A stretch of DNA of 64,000 nucleotides. Source: Siphonodentalium dalli. Taxonomy: Eukaryota > Mollusca > Scaphopoda > Gadilida > Siphonodentaliidae. Made by a program: the position numbers and the translations under genes. The notes below the pieces were generated by a model. It saw only the letters and a list, made by a program, of their open reading frames with translations. It ran no database searches and was not told the origin of the DNA. Below, piece by piece: positions 1 to 11,630 of this stretch. Position 1 is the first letter of the stretch; each line of letters opens with the position of its first letter. Location of the stretch: the NCBI GenBank assembly GCA_032622095.1, contig CP136061.1, positions 256,898,077 to 256,962,076 of the forward strand, read 5' to 3'.

Positions 1-1106
1 TTCAAAGGCGATAAAAAAAGTTATCTCATAATGAAAAAAAAATTCTGCAAAGAGCACTCGCTCTTTACGACCGATCCTGCTCAAAACAAAAACACATACA
101 TAATCAAACGAGAGGCCGATCACGATCGGCAGATGTTAACCCATCCCTTGACGATAGTAAATTACTCTGATCGGAATCATAAATGAGCGTTTTATGTTGA
201 ATTATAGAGTATACTGTTAGCCACTATTATAGACAATGCACATAACACAAATTACTGGAATTTATGTGTCACTCACATTTATATAAGAGAATGCACTGAA
301 CAGGATCTGTAATGCTGAACCACCACAACCTTGGGTTAAATGTGAAAAGGTGACCTGGACATGCAATACTTGATCAAGAGATTCCAATATAATGATAATG
401 TATCAAATTCTACCCACAATAGCAATCAAGATAAACACATCACTGCTGACCGATTAATATCTGTTATACAGCAAAGCTGTCAATAAATCACAGGCTTATG
501 TTAAATAGGGCAAGGAATTCAAACTAAATTTATTTGTTTAAGAGTGAATATATTTTTTCGAAAAAGAGCCATAAATGAGTTAAAAATTGTCTGATCAAAC
601 ACATATTCGAACTCGATATGTCTTTTGTGCTGAGAAATTCATATACACAATTTGGTTCCGATCAGATAAAAAATATTTGAGTTATCGCACCATGCGTAAA
701 GTATCTACAGACAAGCATATGGATGGACTAATGACAGTTGGTCAATCCGGATGTTGACACTTCCATACTATGATATGGGTAAACATAAAAATTAGTCTTT
801 TGTGGGTATTAAAGTATCAATTTTCCCATCTACACTTTGCATTTGATTTTTTTGTCTGTGAAACACTGGACAAACATGACAAAATATGTGATAAAACACA
901 ATTTATTCCCATCTTTCCTGGCATAGAGACCTTCTCAGAAACCCAGAGTAAGAGTGCAAATTAATTAGATAGAGCTACAGCCTGTAAGCCAGTGTGCTGT
1001 CCCTCATCAACATATATCTTGTTACGCCTCACACTAATGTCTAAAAATAACTCTAATGCTTGACATTAACTGATCATTACTAGTAGGTAGACTAGAAACT
1101 GTTTAT
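1..1106. other. Intergenic, no gene seen
   Basis: AT-rich spacer without a convincing reading frame; the longest open stretch (770-964) has no recognisable protein character. One short segment near 278-298 (TATATAAGAGAATGCACTG) matches an arm of the hairpin family found at 46875-47041 and 60100-60272, so at least one degraded repeat is present. Confidence 0.6.
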
Positions 1107-2518
1107 TAAGGGTCTATTCCCATTGCACACGCCGTGCGATTAATCGCAGCGTTTTTTAAGGTCGAGCGGCTCTATATGTGTGTTCGATGGCATTCCTTCC
1201 TCCCACTGCTAAGAGTTCCCCCAATAGGGGTGGGGGTCTGACGAACACATTCATACACAGGTCTAGGGTAGGTTGGAGGATGATAAAGTACTTTCGGTTG
1301 GGGGTGACCACATACAGGCCTATATATGCTAACACATTAACTTTAATTTTCCTCAGTTAGATTTATTCAGGTATAAGTTGAGTATAACGAGCCGTGCCAT
1401 CAAAATGACATAAGTTTTGAGGACACAATTATATCTAGCTAATTATAATTATAAATAGAGGGTTCAATTCCATTTAGTTGGGCATAAATATGCATATTTT
1501 ATTCCAGCTTGAAACGTATATAACACTATATAGTACGATCACAACCCAGATTACAGGAGTTTTATGTATATAATTGTTATTATCACTCAAGATTATCAAA
1601 AGTGTACGATTCAAGTGGTTGAATTAGATCTTTCAACATTTTACCTTATAGTTAGCTAGGTCTGACAAAAATCGTCTTTCTGAATAAAGCTCATTTAAAA
1701 CATTTGTACTCAAACATATGATATCCAGTAAAACTTATGGGGAAAGAGGGGATGAGACCCCAATTTGTTGGGAGAAAAACAAATAGATTTGCATGTAGGG
1801 AGGATGTAGACCCATGGTTGGGAGTGCTTTTTATGTTCAACCCTGTGTATGAACGTTTTTTTTCCAGACCCCCTCCCCCAAATCGGGTGCTCATTTGTAT
1901 AGCCGCTGGCAACAGCGACAACGCGGTACTATAATTGACGAACCACCATTCAAATATAATAAGTGATGGGACTCAGAATTCGACCTTAAGAGTCACACAC
2001 GCATAGTTTCAGGTCGAATTCTGTCACCAGGACGCTGTTCGCATGCATGAGCGATTGATTTCAATTTGATCGCCATTGGAGGCTTATCATCAGTGATCGC
2101 ACATGCTAAACGGCACATTACTATCAATCTATATATTCACAATCTTGGGTACAGTGTTGCGCGAGACTGACAGGTAATATAATTCGACTGAATTCTACAA
2201 AAATCACCACTGATGCTAGGTATACGTTGGAAACTTCTTTCCAAGCCATTTCCTTTCCGTACTTCATTTATTATTTTATCGCCCATCAGTTATGAGAATG
2301 ACTGTACCCGGATAGTATATGTGACCGAGTGAACCATGCCATTCTCTGTAACGGCTATCTCGATGACGAGGTTGATTGCATAAGATGATTGGTCACGAAT
2401 AGGACGTGGTTGTTTGAGGAAGGTAATTGATCACGAATCGCTCTGTGTTATTTTAACACGCACCTTAAAAAACACTGCGATTAATCGCACGCGCGTGTGC
2501 AATGAGAATAGACCCTAA
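1107..2518. mobile_element. Non-autonomous PIF/Harbinger-like element
   Basis: Inverted ends of about 55 bp face each other: the left end starts GGGTCTATTC at 1110 and the right end finishes GAATAGACCC at 2515. Both continue through a shared segment containing GCGATTAATCGCA and a run of T/A. The 3-bp word TAA sits directly outside both ends (1107-1109 and 2516-2518). A TWA-type 3-bp duplication with GGG-starting inverted repeats is the pattern of PIF/Harbinger transposons, so this class is inferred. No transposase frame lies inside; the open frames at 1691-1934 are short and overlap on opposite strands. The element is 1406 bp. Confidence 0.75.
1970..2031. repeat. Small internal inverted repeat
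   Basis: AGAATTCGACCT and AGGTCGAATTCT face each other across about 35 bp inside the Harbinger-like element. It may be structural or a remnant of a nested insertion. Confidence 0.45.
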
Positions 2519-2555
2519 GAGCTCCCATAATTTACCCTCACGGGTAATTGGTTTA

Positions 2556-2613
2556 TAGTGGAGGGCCTAACTGCACGAAAATGGTCAAATCGTTCACTTT
2601 GTGATAGAAGCAC
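2556..2613. repeat. Left terminal inverted repeat of the PIN-nuclease element
   Basis: It starts TAGTGGAGGGCCTAACTGCA and continues, with a few mismatches and gaps, to GTGATAGAAGCA. It pairs with 8349-8387. Confidence 0.65.
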
Positions 2614-3760
2614 CAAATTTGGTACAGATGTTGCCTAGTATGTTGGCAACTACACTCTAGCCAGTTCCACCTTTCTGGTGAGTGGAACTGGTAAAAATCT
2701 GGAATGGAACCGGACCGGGTCGCCGAATTTCGCGTTATTACCCTATCTCTAGTTATACGCGGATTGAAGAAAACTTTAATTTCTGCTGTTCCTCATATAT
2801 TTGCCCATTTAATGACGCAAATTTTGTTAGGCAACGTCCAAGATGGCCGCCAACATATTCCAAATTGGCCGCCGAAATTGAAAAAAAATGGTATTTTTTC
2901 TTTAAATCTTTATATCTTTCGCAATTGGACCAGAATTCACTACGGTTATTTGGCAATTTGTCATCATTATATTGATAGTAGTCACTTGACATCACTTTGG
3001 AGCTATTTCGGTACTCTGCGGTCACCATTGCATGGCGCACTTGTTGTTGAAAAAATGGTCATCAAATCGACAAAACAAATCATTGCAGGTATATTCCACA
3101 CACTATTTGCGTTACACGGGCGTTGCATGTACACGTTCGAATGCCCACTATTGACCATTGGACATAGATAAGACTGTTTCGCAGTTATGTTCCAAAAATG
3201 GCTCAGCAATGCCAAAATGATTGCCAAAATGAACCCAAATGTAACCCGGAAGTGGCGAAAATAAGCAATTTATTACACTTTTTGCTAAATTTTCTGTAAT
3301 TTCATGAGTGAAAAAGATTAAACAGGGTCAGATGGTCTATTGTTCAAATAAAATTAGCCAAGCTACACAATGTTTTGCATACAGGTATGCTATAACCCTA
3401 TATGGAGCCACAGGTACACATAAAACGCGACGGCATATAACAACCAAGAATATACTGTCCTGTTCAAATTTGTGTCACTATGACATTTAAAAGCCACCCA
3501 AAATGCGTTGAAGTACACCGATTGTACCAACATGTCAATTTCTAGAAAGTAGGCAGATATCATTTACTAATGATCAAAATTTAGCCAAAATGACCACCGA
3601 AAATCGGACAGTTGATAGCAGTTAAATCCATTTCGTTTTCTACGAATTGGAATATTTTGAGCAAAAATTGCGAACGTTTAACATGTAGGCTGAGTCAGTT
3701 GATATTTTGTCACCTGATCAGATCAAACGAATCTCTATTGTGTTGTTGGATATCGAGAGT
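2614..3760. other. Left subterminal region, no gene
   Basis: Non-coding flank of the PIN-nuclease element, downstream of its gene. It contains two CCAAGATGGC/ATTGGCCGCC motifs near 2838-2875 that recur inverted near the right end. The overlapping open frames at 2682-3227 on both strands look like chance. Confidence 0.5.
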
Positions 3761-3763
3761 CAA

Positions 3764-6700
3764 TTAAACATTGGCATCTGAATCACAATGACCAGCACAC
3801 ACACATAGTGCAGTACATGGCAGGTTAGCTTTAACACACTTGCACAATTTTGTGCACGCTTTCTTGCAACCGCAGTGAATTAACGCCTGACAAACTTTGC
3901 TGGCATCAGGAAGTTGTGACCACTTTGGTGCGAATCCATCTGGAAGAATATTCCAGCCCCAATCGGATGGGCAGGGCAACTTCTGTGCAGCGACCAATGA
4001 CTGTCCCCAGACGAAACCTGCTTGATATGCAACTCGATTGACGTGTTCCCTGAGAACGCCAAGCGTCGGTGGAATGGTCTCTATGGTTCTAGTACCTTTG
4101 GCGAATAACAATCTCCTAGCCTCATTCACAGTCATTGTTCCAGAAGTCTTGGAGTACATAAGAACGACGAACCGCTGTATAATATCCAATGAACCCTCGC
4201 CAACACTTGGGGGGAATTGACTCAAGCATAACAAGGCGTCCATGAGTTCAGGATACGATTCCCAGACATTCCACGCTGTTTTCTTACCTCTCCCGGCAAA
4301 AGCGGATGTAGTGTCTGACCCAGTTAATGCATGGAAAGCAGGTAACACCTTTGATTTATCGGGACCAAGCGAAGCAGCTATTTCATGGGTTGGTATCAAA
4401 CGATAGTTTTTTTTACCAGAGGCAATCCACAATTCTTCAATTTCAAATTGACAAACATGAGCTACGACAAGAACTACAACGTTGGTATCGACAATTCGGA
4501 TTAAAACTTTGGTGTGTCCGTTGCTAACTGAATGTGCTACATGAATAATAACCCGCGTATCTGCCTCTTCGTGGTTGCACGATATCATTCCGCCAATCGG
4601 TGCGTCTCCACCATTAATACACAACACATGGTTCTCTTCCGTCACGAATAGTTGTTTCTGGGAAACGTCGAGTTCGACTAATTTCTTGGACAGAAATGAA
4701 AACAATTCAGACATATTCTCCGAATTACGGAGGAACAATGACCATTGCAGTTGCGTGGTATCTGAGTTTTTTCCAGCACACGTCTTCTCTTCACCTCGCT
4801 GTTATCTGATTCCAGATTTCAAACTTTTTGGTAAGTATCTATCCCATACAACGTCAACTCGTTTCGCGTTTTCTAGCTGCGACGTCACATATGGCACAAA
4901 CGCGTTATCTGCATAATCACTAAATGTTGCTGAAGATGCTGGTTGGACCATGTTGACAATCACCGATCCATCAAGTACAAACGCCGTCACATCTGGTTGG
5001 TGTTCGGCTGCTTTGCTTGGCGCGGTCTGTTCCAAACAGCTTAGAAGATCAGACTCCATCCCAGTTCGCAGCTTGCCATTAGCAGAAAGTGCTGGAGGGT
5101 TCGCTTGATTTTCGTGGGAAAAGAATTGTTCCAGGTGACCATCTCTCACTTGACACCCTCGAAAACAACAGACAGTCTTTTTTCAAAGAGTATTTTTTAT
5201 CTTGGAGTTTTTCTTTTCTTTTAGATTGAGTACCGAAGAGAGACAGGGACAACTGTGTAATTGTATCAGAAAGTGGGTCATTTGAGTCTGGTTTGAGCAA
5301 TCTCTGTTCAACAAACTCGGCGTATATTTCAGCTCCTTTCTGCCTTGCATATGTTATAGATACAATCACATCGGTTGACATACAGTCCATAGTATCCAGT
5401 CGAATAAGGTCAGGACTTGTCTGAAGGAAAGGGTTGCCAACATATCTCAACACAGAAACAAGCGAAGACACATCATTAAGAAAATCTGCAATTTTCCTTG
5501 GTGACCATTCATGATGATTAGATGGTAATATGTCTGTGTGGTTAGAGTATTCGAACTCATTAATAATTCTAGCGAACTCAGGTCCTGACAAACGCCACCG
5601 CTTTAGAGCCGCATGATTCTCAGTCAGCCCAACAGCACCTCCATCCCCTTTGATTACCTTGTTAGACTGCTCGTGTGACTGGTCCAACGCCATTTTAGAG
5701 AACTTGTTATTTGAGCGTTGTATGACAAAGTTACCTTGCATGAATTATGTATATACAGATAGGTGTTGCTCTTTCAGTTGGACCATATCCCGTATGTGTA
5801 CTGGAAGCCGAGAGTAATGAATATGATCTAGTAAGAAAAACCAGGGCATCATTTTGTCCAGGCAATCCAAATAAAGAGGGAAATCTCCAACACTGAGTGA
5901 TCGCACGAAAACATTGAGAAGAATTTCTAGTTCGGCCACTGTATACCAATACATGAACTGCGGATAGTTTTTAACACATCCTTCGCACCACTTCCCAAAT
6001 GACAGTTTTGAAGTACACTCGTTTGGTTGATCGTTGATAAAATCAGTGTATGCCCTATCTGAGAGAACATGAAGGGCTGCCACAGTTACTTGATGAGCAT
6101 AACGAGATTGCTTGAGTTTATGTCCTGACAATATTGAATCACATTTGCCTGATGTAGTTATACCCGCACAAACAAACATATCTGACCAACCACTGTTAGC
6201 CGGCCACTGTCCCAATACTGACAAAAACGCCATCTCGATATGCATGCCACCCATCATGATGACGCACGTATTCTCTCCATAATGTTCGTGAAATGTCCAT
6301 TGGATGCGCTTTGCTAGACTAAATAAAGGTTGATCCATAGCTAATTGAGACATTCAACAGCATCTTGCACAATTCGCATTGAGTGCATAATCATCGCTGC
6401 CAAATTGGCATTCTCTGTGAATAGAGGGAGAAGTCCAATTATTGCTTGTGGCATCACACTTTCCTGTTTATTTGAGTAGAATGCTGACCAATTAAGGTGT
6501 GAGTCCACTTTCTCCACTTCATTTGATTTCTCATGAGATACTGCATCCACCAGCTTGGACAACCACTCGTCTTCGTCAGCTGTGGCAATCTGGAATGTCT
6601 GTCCATCTGGACGAACAGTACCTTCAACAGGCGATACCAAAACATCAGAATTGCTAAAAGAAACAGGTTTGACCATGGTATAACTGTGCGGGATGGTGCC

Positions 6701-7590
6701 AGTGAATGAACTCCCTGATGAGTCATAGATATGCCTTGCCCTCTGTGATCCTGTATTTTCTGTAGAAACATGATTCGTTAGTGATACGGCGGTACCGTGG
6801 AATGAATCCTTGGCCATAGTCGATGAAGGATTATGGTCTATGTTGTCCACGGCGGCAGTTGTGAACACACCAGTTTTCATATCAGGTGGACAAACCAAAC
6901 CCTCTTGTGCAAACTGGGCGCACACAGTATTAGCAAGACAGTTTGAGATACTCATCACGCGTTTGTATGATACAGAAAGTCCAAGACTATGAAGTTTGTC
7001 GACAAGTGTTTTCTTTCTGGTTGCCCCATGAATCATCACGCCGAGATAAATTGCCAAAGGGGGTTTCCGTTTTGTATCATAGCGAGTATGTTCACTTGAT
7101 GACGTTCGTTTATCCTTGACCACATTATACCCTATGAATTGTGATATGCTATGCACTGGTACATTATAATCTGGACTGTCCTCTTTAATATCTTTAGACG
7201 CACATTTTGGTCCATACAGTATAAGACTGATACGGGTACTGAGCATGGTCGGTACAGACTTTTGCTGCCACTCCGCGTTAAGGTGTCCATGAAATTCCTC
7301 CCTGTGTTCTTGTGTGCTAAGTATTTCATTACGAACCATTCTGGCTACTTTTCCAATCAGGAAGGCATCAGAATCAAGGCTCATGTCACATGCTTGTTTT
7401 ATCGCACAACCTATATCACCTTCGTATGCAAGCAAAATTTCTTTGCCTTTATTTTGAGCCCGCAAGCCTGGTATCAACGCTAGTATCCTATTTTTTTAGG
7501 CGCGTAGAACTGATCGGAGTTGATATGTATGTAGCGTCAATTTGCTTCAATTTATCACAATACATCTTTCTCAAATCTGATAGCTTGAAA
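3764..7590 (-). pseudogene. Broken large protein: FEN/XPG-like PIN nuclease motifs plus CXC segment
   Basis: One long minus-strand coding unit survives in pieces. Reading 5' to 3' on the minus strand:
- 7590-7490: short N-terminal part
- 7477-6341: contains VDNIDHNPSS at residues 210-219
- 6353-5745: contains MMGGMHIEMA
- 5741-5079: contains HEQSNKVIKGDGGAVG
- 5149-4802: contains LDGSVIVNMVQP and VDVVWDRY
- 4801-3764: contains NHEEADTR, VDTNVVVLVV and ALTGSDTTSAFAGRGKK
The unit ends in a Cys cluster (CGCKKACTKLCKCV...).
The order EEAD, DTNVV, GSD then G-x-GKK-A copies the acidic motifs and helix-hairpin region of FEN1/XPG nucleases. The Cys cluster resembles the tesmin/TSO1 CXC fold.
Breaks: frameshift at the T7 run (A7 on the coding strand) 7491-7497, frameshift near 6345, in-frame TAA at 5745-5747, frameshift near 5155, and in-frame TAA at 4802-4804.
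I recall the HEEADTR / LTG-x-D-TTS protein type as a multi-copy uncharacterised family in marine invertebrates. Its function is not established. Confidence 0.7.
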
Positions 7591-8348
7591 AAGGGCTGTT
7601 TGTCGATTCACTCCTGGAGTCCTCAATGTAACGAGCATCAGCCAGTGAAAGGGCTTCGTTGGAAGTTGGCTTTTATCGAGTTACTGTATTGTGTAAAGGT
7701 ATCCATGTTGTATAAATGGCGTTATTTTTAACTTCCGGTTGCCATTCATGGGTTATCTGACATTTTTGTGGATAAGTTGTGAACCATACAGATCATATAC
7801 ATATAATGGTTGTCTTTTGAGAGTAACAGCAAGCTTATTGCGACAACACACTAGCTAGAGCTCATTTCATGTCACCAATTAATGTACAGGACGTTTTAAC
7901 ACTGTCTCTTTGGTACCTTTGTTTAACCTAATTCTAGAAATTACTCGCATACCAGAAAAGACTTTATATGGCAGGCTAAAGATTTACGCCAATAAAAAAT
8001 GCAAAAAAAGACCATAATTATGTATTATTTACCCATATTTTTTTCAATTTTATTCAAAAATAGTAAAAAAATATATATATATTTTGGCGGCCATTTTGGG
8101 CAGCCATCTTGGATTATTTAAAAAATAATTAGATTCAGAAGAAAGTATATTATGTTCACAATGTTCCCACAATTTTCCACCAGTATTCCGATATAAATAT
8201 AGGTTATTTCTGAGATTTAAGGCGACTACCATGAAAAACTGTTACTTTAGAAGGTCAAGGTCAAATAAAAGGTCAAGGAGGTCATTAAAAGTTGGAACCC
8301 GCTAATTGGGTAATGTACACCACATACAGACAAAACCCTGAAAGTTTC
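7591..8348. other. Right subterminal region, no gene
   Basis: Presumed promoter side of the broken PIN-nuclease gene. It carries an inverted copy of the CCAAGATGGC/GGCCGCC motif pair at 8085-8115, a short AT run (8070-8080) and a TCAAGGTCAAA / GGTCAAGGAGGTC pair at 8252-8284. Confidence 0.45.
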
Positions 8349-8387
8349 ATGCTTCTATCACGATTGGTGCAGCTAGGCCCTCCACTA
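8349..8387. repeat. Right terminal inverted repeat of the PIN-nuclease element
   Basis: It reads inward as TAGTGGAGGGCCTAGCTGCA and ends in TGATAGAAGCA; it is the inverse of 2556-2613. TTA follows at 8388-8390. Confidence 0.65.
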
Positions 8388-8390
8388 TTA

Positions 8391-9175
8391 TGGGCGCTAT
8401 CGACACCACCAATTGCAATGGCCCACCATACTAATATGATCGCACGTGACACGTAATGGAGCAACCACAAATGTTATCATCAACTTCAATATTACAATAA
8501 TTATAGTATGTTGCGTACTACATGTACATGTACCTGTGCTATACCACTCGGTGAGATGTCCGTATCATCATATTAAAATACCAGGTTAGAACGTGGGTTG
8601 AGAATTTGAGATATTACATGTATAATCACCAATAGCCACGTTACTAGTACCTGATGTTGCCAAGGAACCTTGTGAACTATTCAAACCAGCATTAAATCGC
8701 TGAATACTTCTGCCCCCCCCCCACCTACACGTAACTACCAACCCTGAGTTACAAGTTATTTATAAATTTCAGACAAAAAATATGATAAGGACTGGTTGAT
8801 CTTGGCGTAGTCTGCTATATAATTATATATGCATGGGGCTTTGATGTACACGTATATACCGGTAACAACATTATCCCGATTATGTTCAGTCCAAACATAT
8901 TTTACTAAAGTTCAAACATCCGAAAATAACAGCTGAGAACCTGGTGTGAATTGAACTGTGGTGGGGTCTCAAGCTTATCTACCCCTGCACGTCAGATCAA
9001 AATGCCATATATAGCATATGTAGCTTGAGGATGGATGTGATCCATCAAACCGCAGTGAATTCAACCAGGCCCACAGGTCCTAGATGTCTGCAATCACGCT
9101 ACCACAGTACAGGTTAAAATGTTTAACGAATTATTTTTTCATGAATGCAGAAATTTTCTCATGAATAAAGTGGTA
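8391..9175. other. Intergenic, no gene seen
   Basis: Spacer with scattered ACATGTAC words (8520-8535) and a C9 run near 8713. Nothing else is recognised. Confidence 0.5.
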
Positions 9176-9218
9176 GGTACATGTACATGTAAATTATGTA
9201 CATGTATATATATATATC
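9176..9218. repeat. ACATGTA / AT simple repeat
   Basis: Alternating ACATGTACATGTA words followed by a short (TA) run. The same words are scattered through the rest of the window. Confidence 0.7.
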
Positions 9219-9679
9219 GGCTGAAGTTGAATTAGAATTTCCAATGGATGGAAATGGAATGTCACTTTAATATTTGAGTTGGAAGTGTTCTGAATGTGAA
9301 GTGTCAATTTCATGAAATATGGATTGGTTCGTCTGAATGAATCGATATGTGTGAACATACCGGTACCACACATAAAGTGTCCCTTTAATGAAATGTTGAA
9401 ATGATGGAATAAACAACGAATTTGCAATTTCCTTTAATGAAGAAAACAATGATGAAATTGGTTTACATGTATGTCTACGGTAAGCTGGTGAAAATGTGAA
9501 TTAACTGAATTAAATGAAATGCTGAAAGTGTCAATGACACTACCGGTATATACAATTTTGAAATTGAAAAGGGAATAATATCATATGTTACATTCAACAG
9601 AGTGATTAGGAATACGGAATTGTTGAAATGTCTGAGTTATTCTAGATTTATATCAACATGGAGATATACCGGAATATAA

Positions 9680-10450
9680 AGAAAAATCCAAGATGGTTGC
9701 TGGCAGCTATGTTTGCAAATGAAATTCAAAAACATTTGATTGCTTCCATCTACATGTACTGTTAGTAGATCAATATCAAGATTAATATGAAGTTTGGAAA
9801 TGATCGGCTGAGGAAAGTTGACTGTAGGGTGTGCCAAAGAATTTCCTCTTGCAAAGAGTGAAATCCAAGATGAGTCAGATGACTGCATGCGGACATGTTT
9901 TATACCACAAAATGACTCATTCAGATTTACATGCCAATGCTAAGTCATGACAAATTCCATAATGATCAGACCAAAGCTATCACTTGTAGCCCATGTCAAA
10001 GGATTTAGTCATGCAATGAGTAAAGTAATGAGTAAAATCCAAGATGGCTGCCAATGGCCAACTTTTATGGCCGAATGACCCCAAAATGACTCGTCCCCAT
10101 CTACATGCCAATATTAACATTCATACAAATTTCATGATGATCAGGCGAACAGTTCGGCATGTAGCCCGTGCTAATGGATTGAATTTTGAAATCCAAGATG
10201 GCCACTGGCGGCCTTGTTTTTTTTTATTTTTGCAGAATGACCCCAAAATGACTCATTTCCCATCTACATGTCATCTAAATTTAGTAGCAAAGAATTTAGT
10301 CATACAAAGAGTAAAGTCCAAGATGGCTTCTGGCGGCCATGTTTTATGGCCGAATGACCCCAAAATGACTCGTTCCCATCTACATGTCAATATTAACATC
10401 CACGACAAAATTCATGATGATCAGACGAAAACTCCGACCAGTAGCCCATG
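9680..10450. repeat. Degenerate repeat built on AATCCAAGATGG and AATGACYCAT
   Basis: Five diverged units begin AATCCAAGATGG or a close variant near 9687, 9858, 10038, 10191 and 10316. Several continue with GAATGACCCCAAAATGACTC, a CATCTACATG motif and TTCATGATGATCAG. The unit length drifts from about 120 to 180 bp. The open frame at 10044-10634 only runs through this repeat and is not credible as a gene. Confidence 0.7.
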
Positions 10451-10998
10451 TTCAACAAGAGGTGTGCACTCGAGTGCTAGCATACCCCCACTGTGGCAAA
10501 TTCAACCCGCATTATCCGTAAACTCAACCAAAAAGATTTTTAACTTTAAAGAAATATTCGGACTAATAATATCGATATGGTGTCACAAGAAGCTTGTACA
10601 GAAAAAATTATTCAAATCGGTTCATATTTGTTAAAGTTATTAAGTCAGACAGAATTTTCTAAGTCAAAATAAGTCGAAAATGAGGTGTAATATTACGAAA
10701 AACAGTCTGAGCCAATCCCTAGCCGCATCATGTAGAGAGGGTATTGTGAGAAGCATGTATACCAAAAATTATTGAAATCGGTTCATATTTGTTAAAGTTA
10801 TTAAGTCGGACCGAACCGCAATTAGCATCATGCGGAGAGACCGTCCTAAGGAGATTGCATACAAAAAATTATTGAAATCGGTTCATAGTTGTTCGAGTTA
10901 TGAGGTCGGACGGACGGACGGACGAACAAACAAACGGACGGAGAAAGCATGACGGACGGACGGACGCAGTCAATCTTCGAAAGTGGGGGTATAATAAG
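10451..10998. repeat. Dispersed element with ATACCCCCACT ends and GGAC tract
   Basis: Inverted ATACCCCCACT (10482-10492) and AGTGGGGGTAT (10982-10992) bound a block. The block holds three copies of a GAAATCGGTTCATATTTGTT unit and a (GGAC) microsatellite at 10905-10969. It resembles, from memory, a non-autonomous repeat common in marine invertebrates. A related block starts at 55991. Confidence 0.6.
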
Positions 10999-11070
10999 TC
11001 ATTTATTTAGGACAGTATAGTATCATCAGGGAAGTGGCAACTTGGGGGTGGTTTTTTGGGGGGGAGGTGC

Positions 11071-11612
11071 TGATCCTGACTCCCACCATTTTATAGCATT
11101 GTTGAAATAGTACAGTCGAGATGCATTATAGTTCAACATTTGTCATTACCGCTTTATTAATTTATATCGATTCACAGTATGAACCCCTATTTTTCTATAT
11201 AGCCCACCCCTCCCCAATTTATAAATTTTTTCATCGGTATAGTCGTGTTAGCTGTTACTGTTACGTACATATTTTATCATGTGATACTAATTTGTATTGT
11301 ACTTCTATAGAAGTCCATAAATTATTATTCTGGCACTATCTATAGAGATAGAGATAATTCAGATCCTGACCCCCCCCCCATTTTATAGCATTGTTGCAAC
11401 AGTACAGTCAAGATGCATTATAGTTCAACATTTGTCATTACCGCTTTACTAATTTATATCGGTTCACAGTACATGTATGAACCCCTATTTCCCCATATAG
11501 GCCACCCCTGCCCCCCCCCAATTTATGAATTTTTTCATCGGTATAGTCGTGTTATCTGTTACGTACATATTTTATCATGTGATAATAATTTGTATATATT
11601 ACTATATACATG
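11071..11612. repeat. 290-bp tandem duplication
   Basis: GATCCTGAC...TTTATAGCATTGTTG...ATGCATTATAGTTCAACATT at 11071-11360 is repeated at 11361-11612 with small indels. The second copy runs directly into the 93-bp minisatellite. Confidence 0.8.
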
Positions 11613-11630
11613 TATGTACATCAATTGCTA

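Larger units (their letters stand above)
2556..8387. mobile_element. Candidate unclassified DNA transposon carrying a PIN-nuclease/CXC protein
   Basis: The left end reads TAGTGGAGGGCC from 2556 and the right end is its reverse complement, ending at 8387. The match continues inward through CTGCAC and TGATAGAAGCA (to about 2613 on the left, 8349 on the right). TTA lies immediately outside both ends (2553-2555, 8388-8390). Further in, both flanks carry an inverted CCAAGATGGC motif (2838 region and 8090-8115 region). The only long coding region inside is the broken minus-strand frame 3764-7590. End repeats, a short target duplication and one large protein together suggest a mobile element. The protein family is not a transposase type I can name. 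Both outer flanks also share CCCATAAT, so the true ends may lie up to 35 bp further out. Confidence 0.65.

Noticed and set aside
1691-1934. Overlapping frames on both strands
   Set aside because: Short, overlapping, inside a non-autonomous element and without motif.
10044-10634. 196-codon plus-strand frame
   Set aside because: It is a translation of the CCAAGATGG repeat, visible as repeated peptide blocks, and extends into another repeat.
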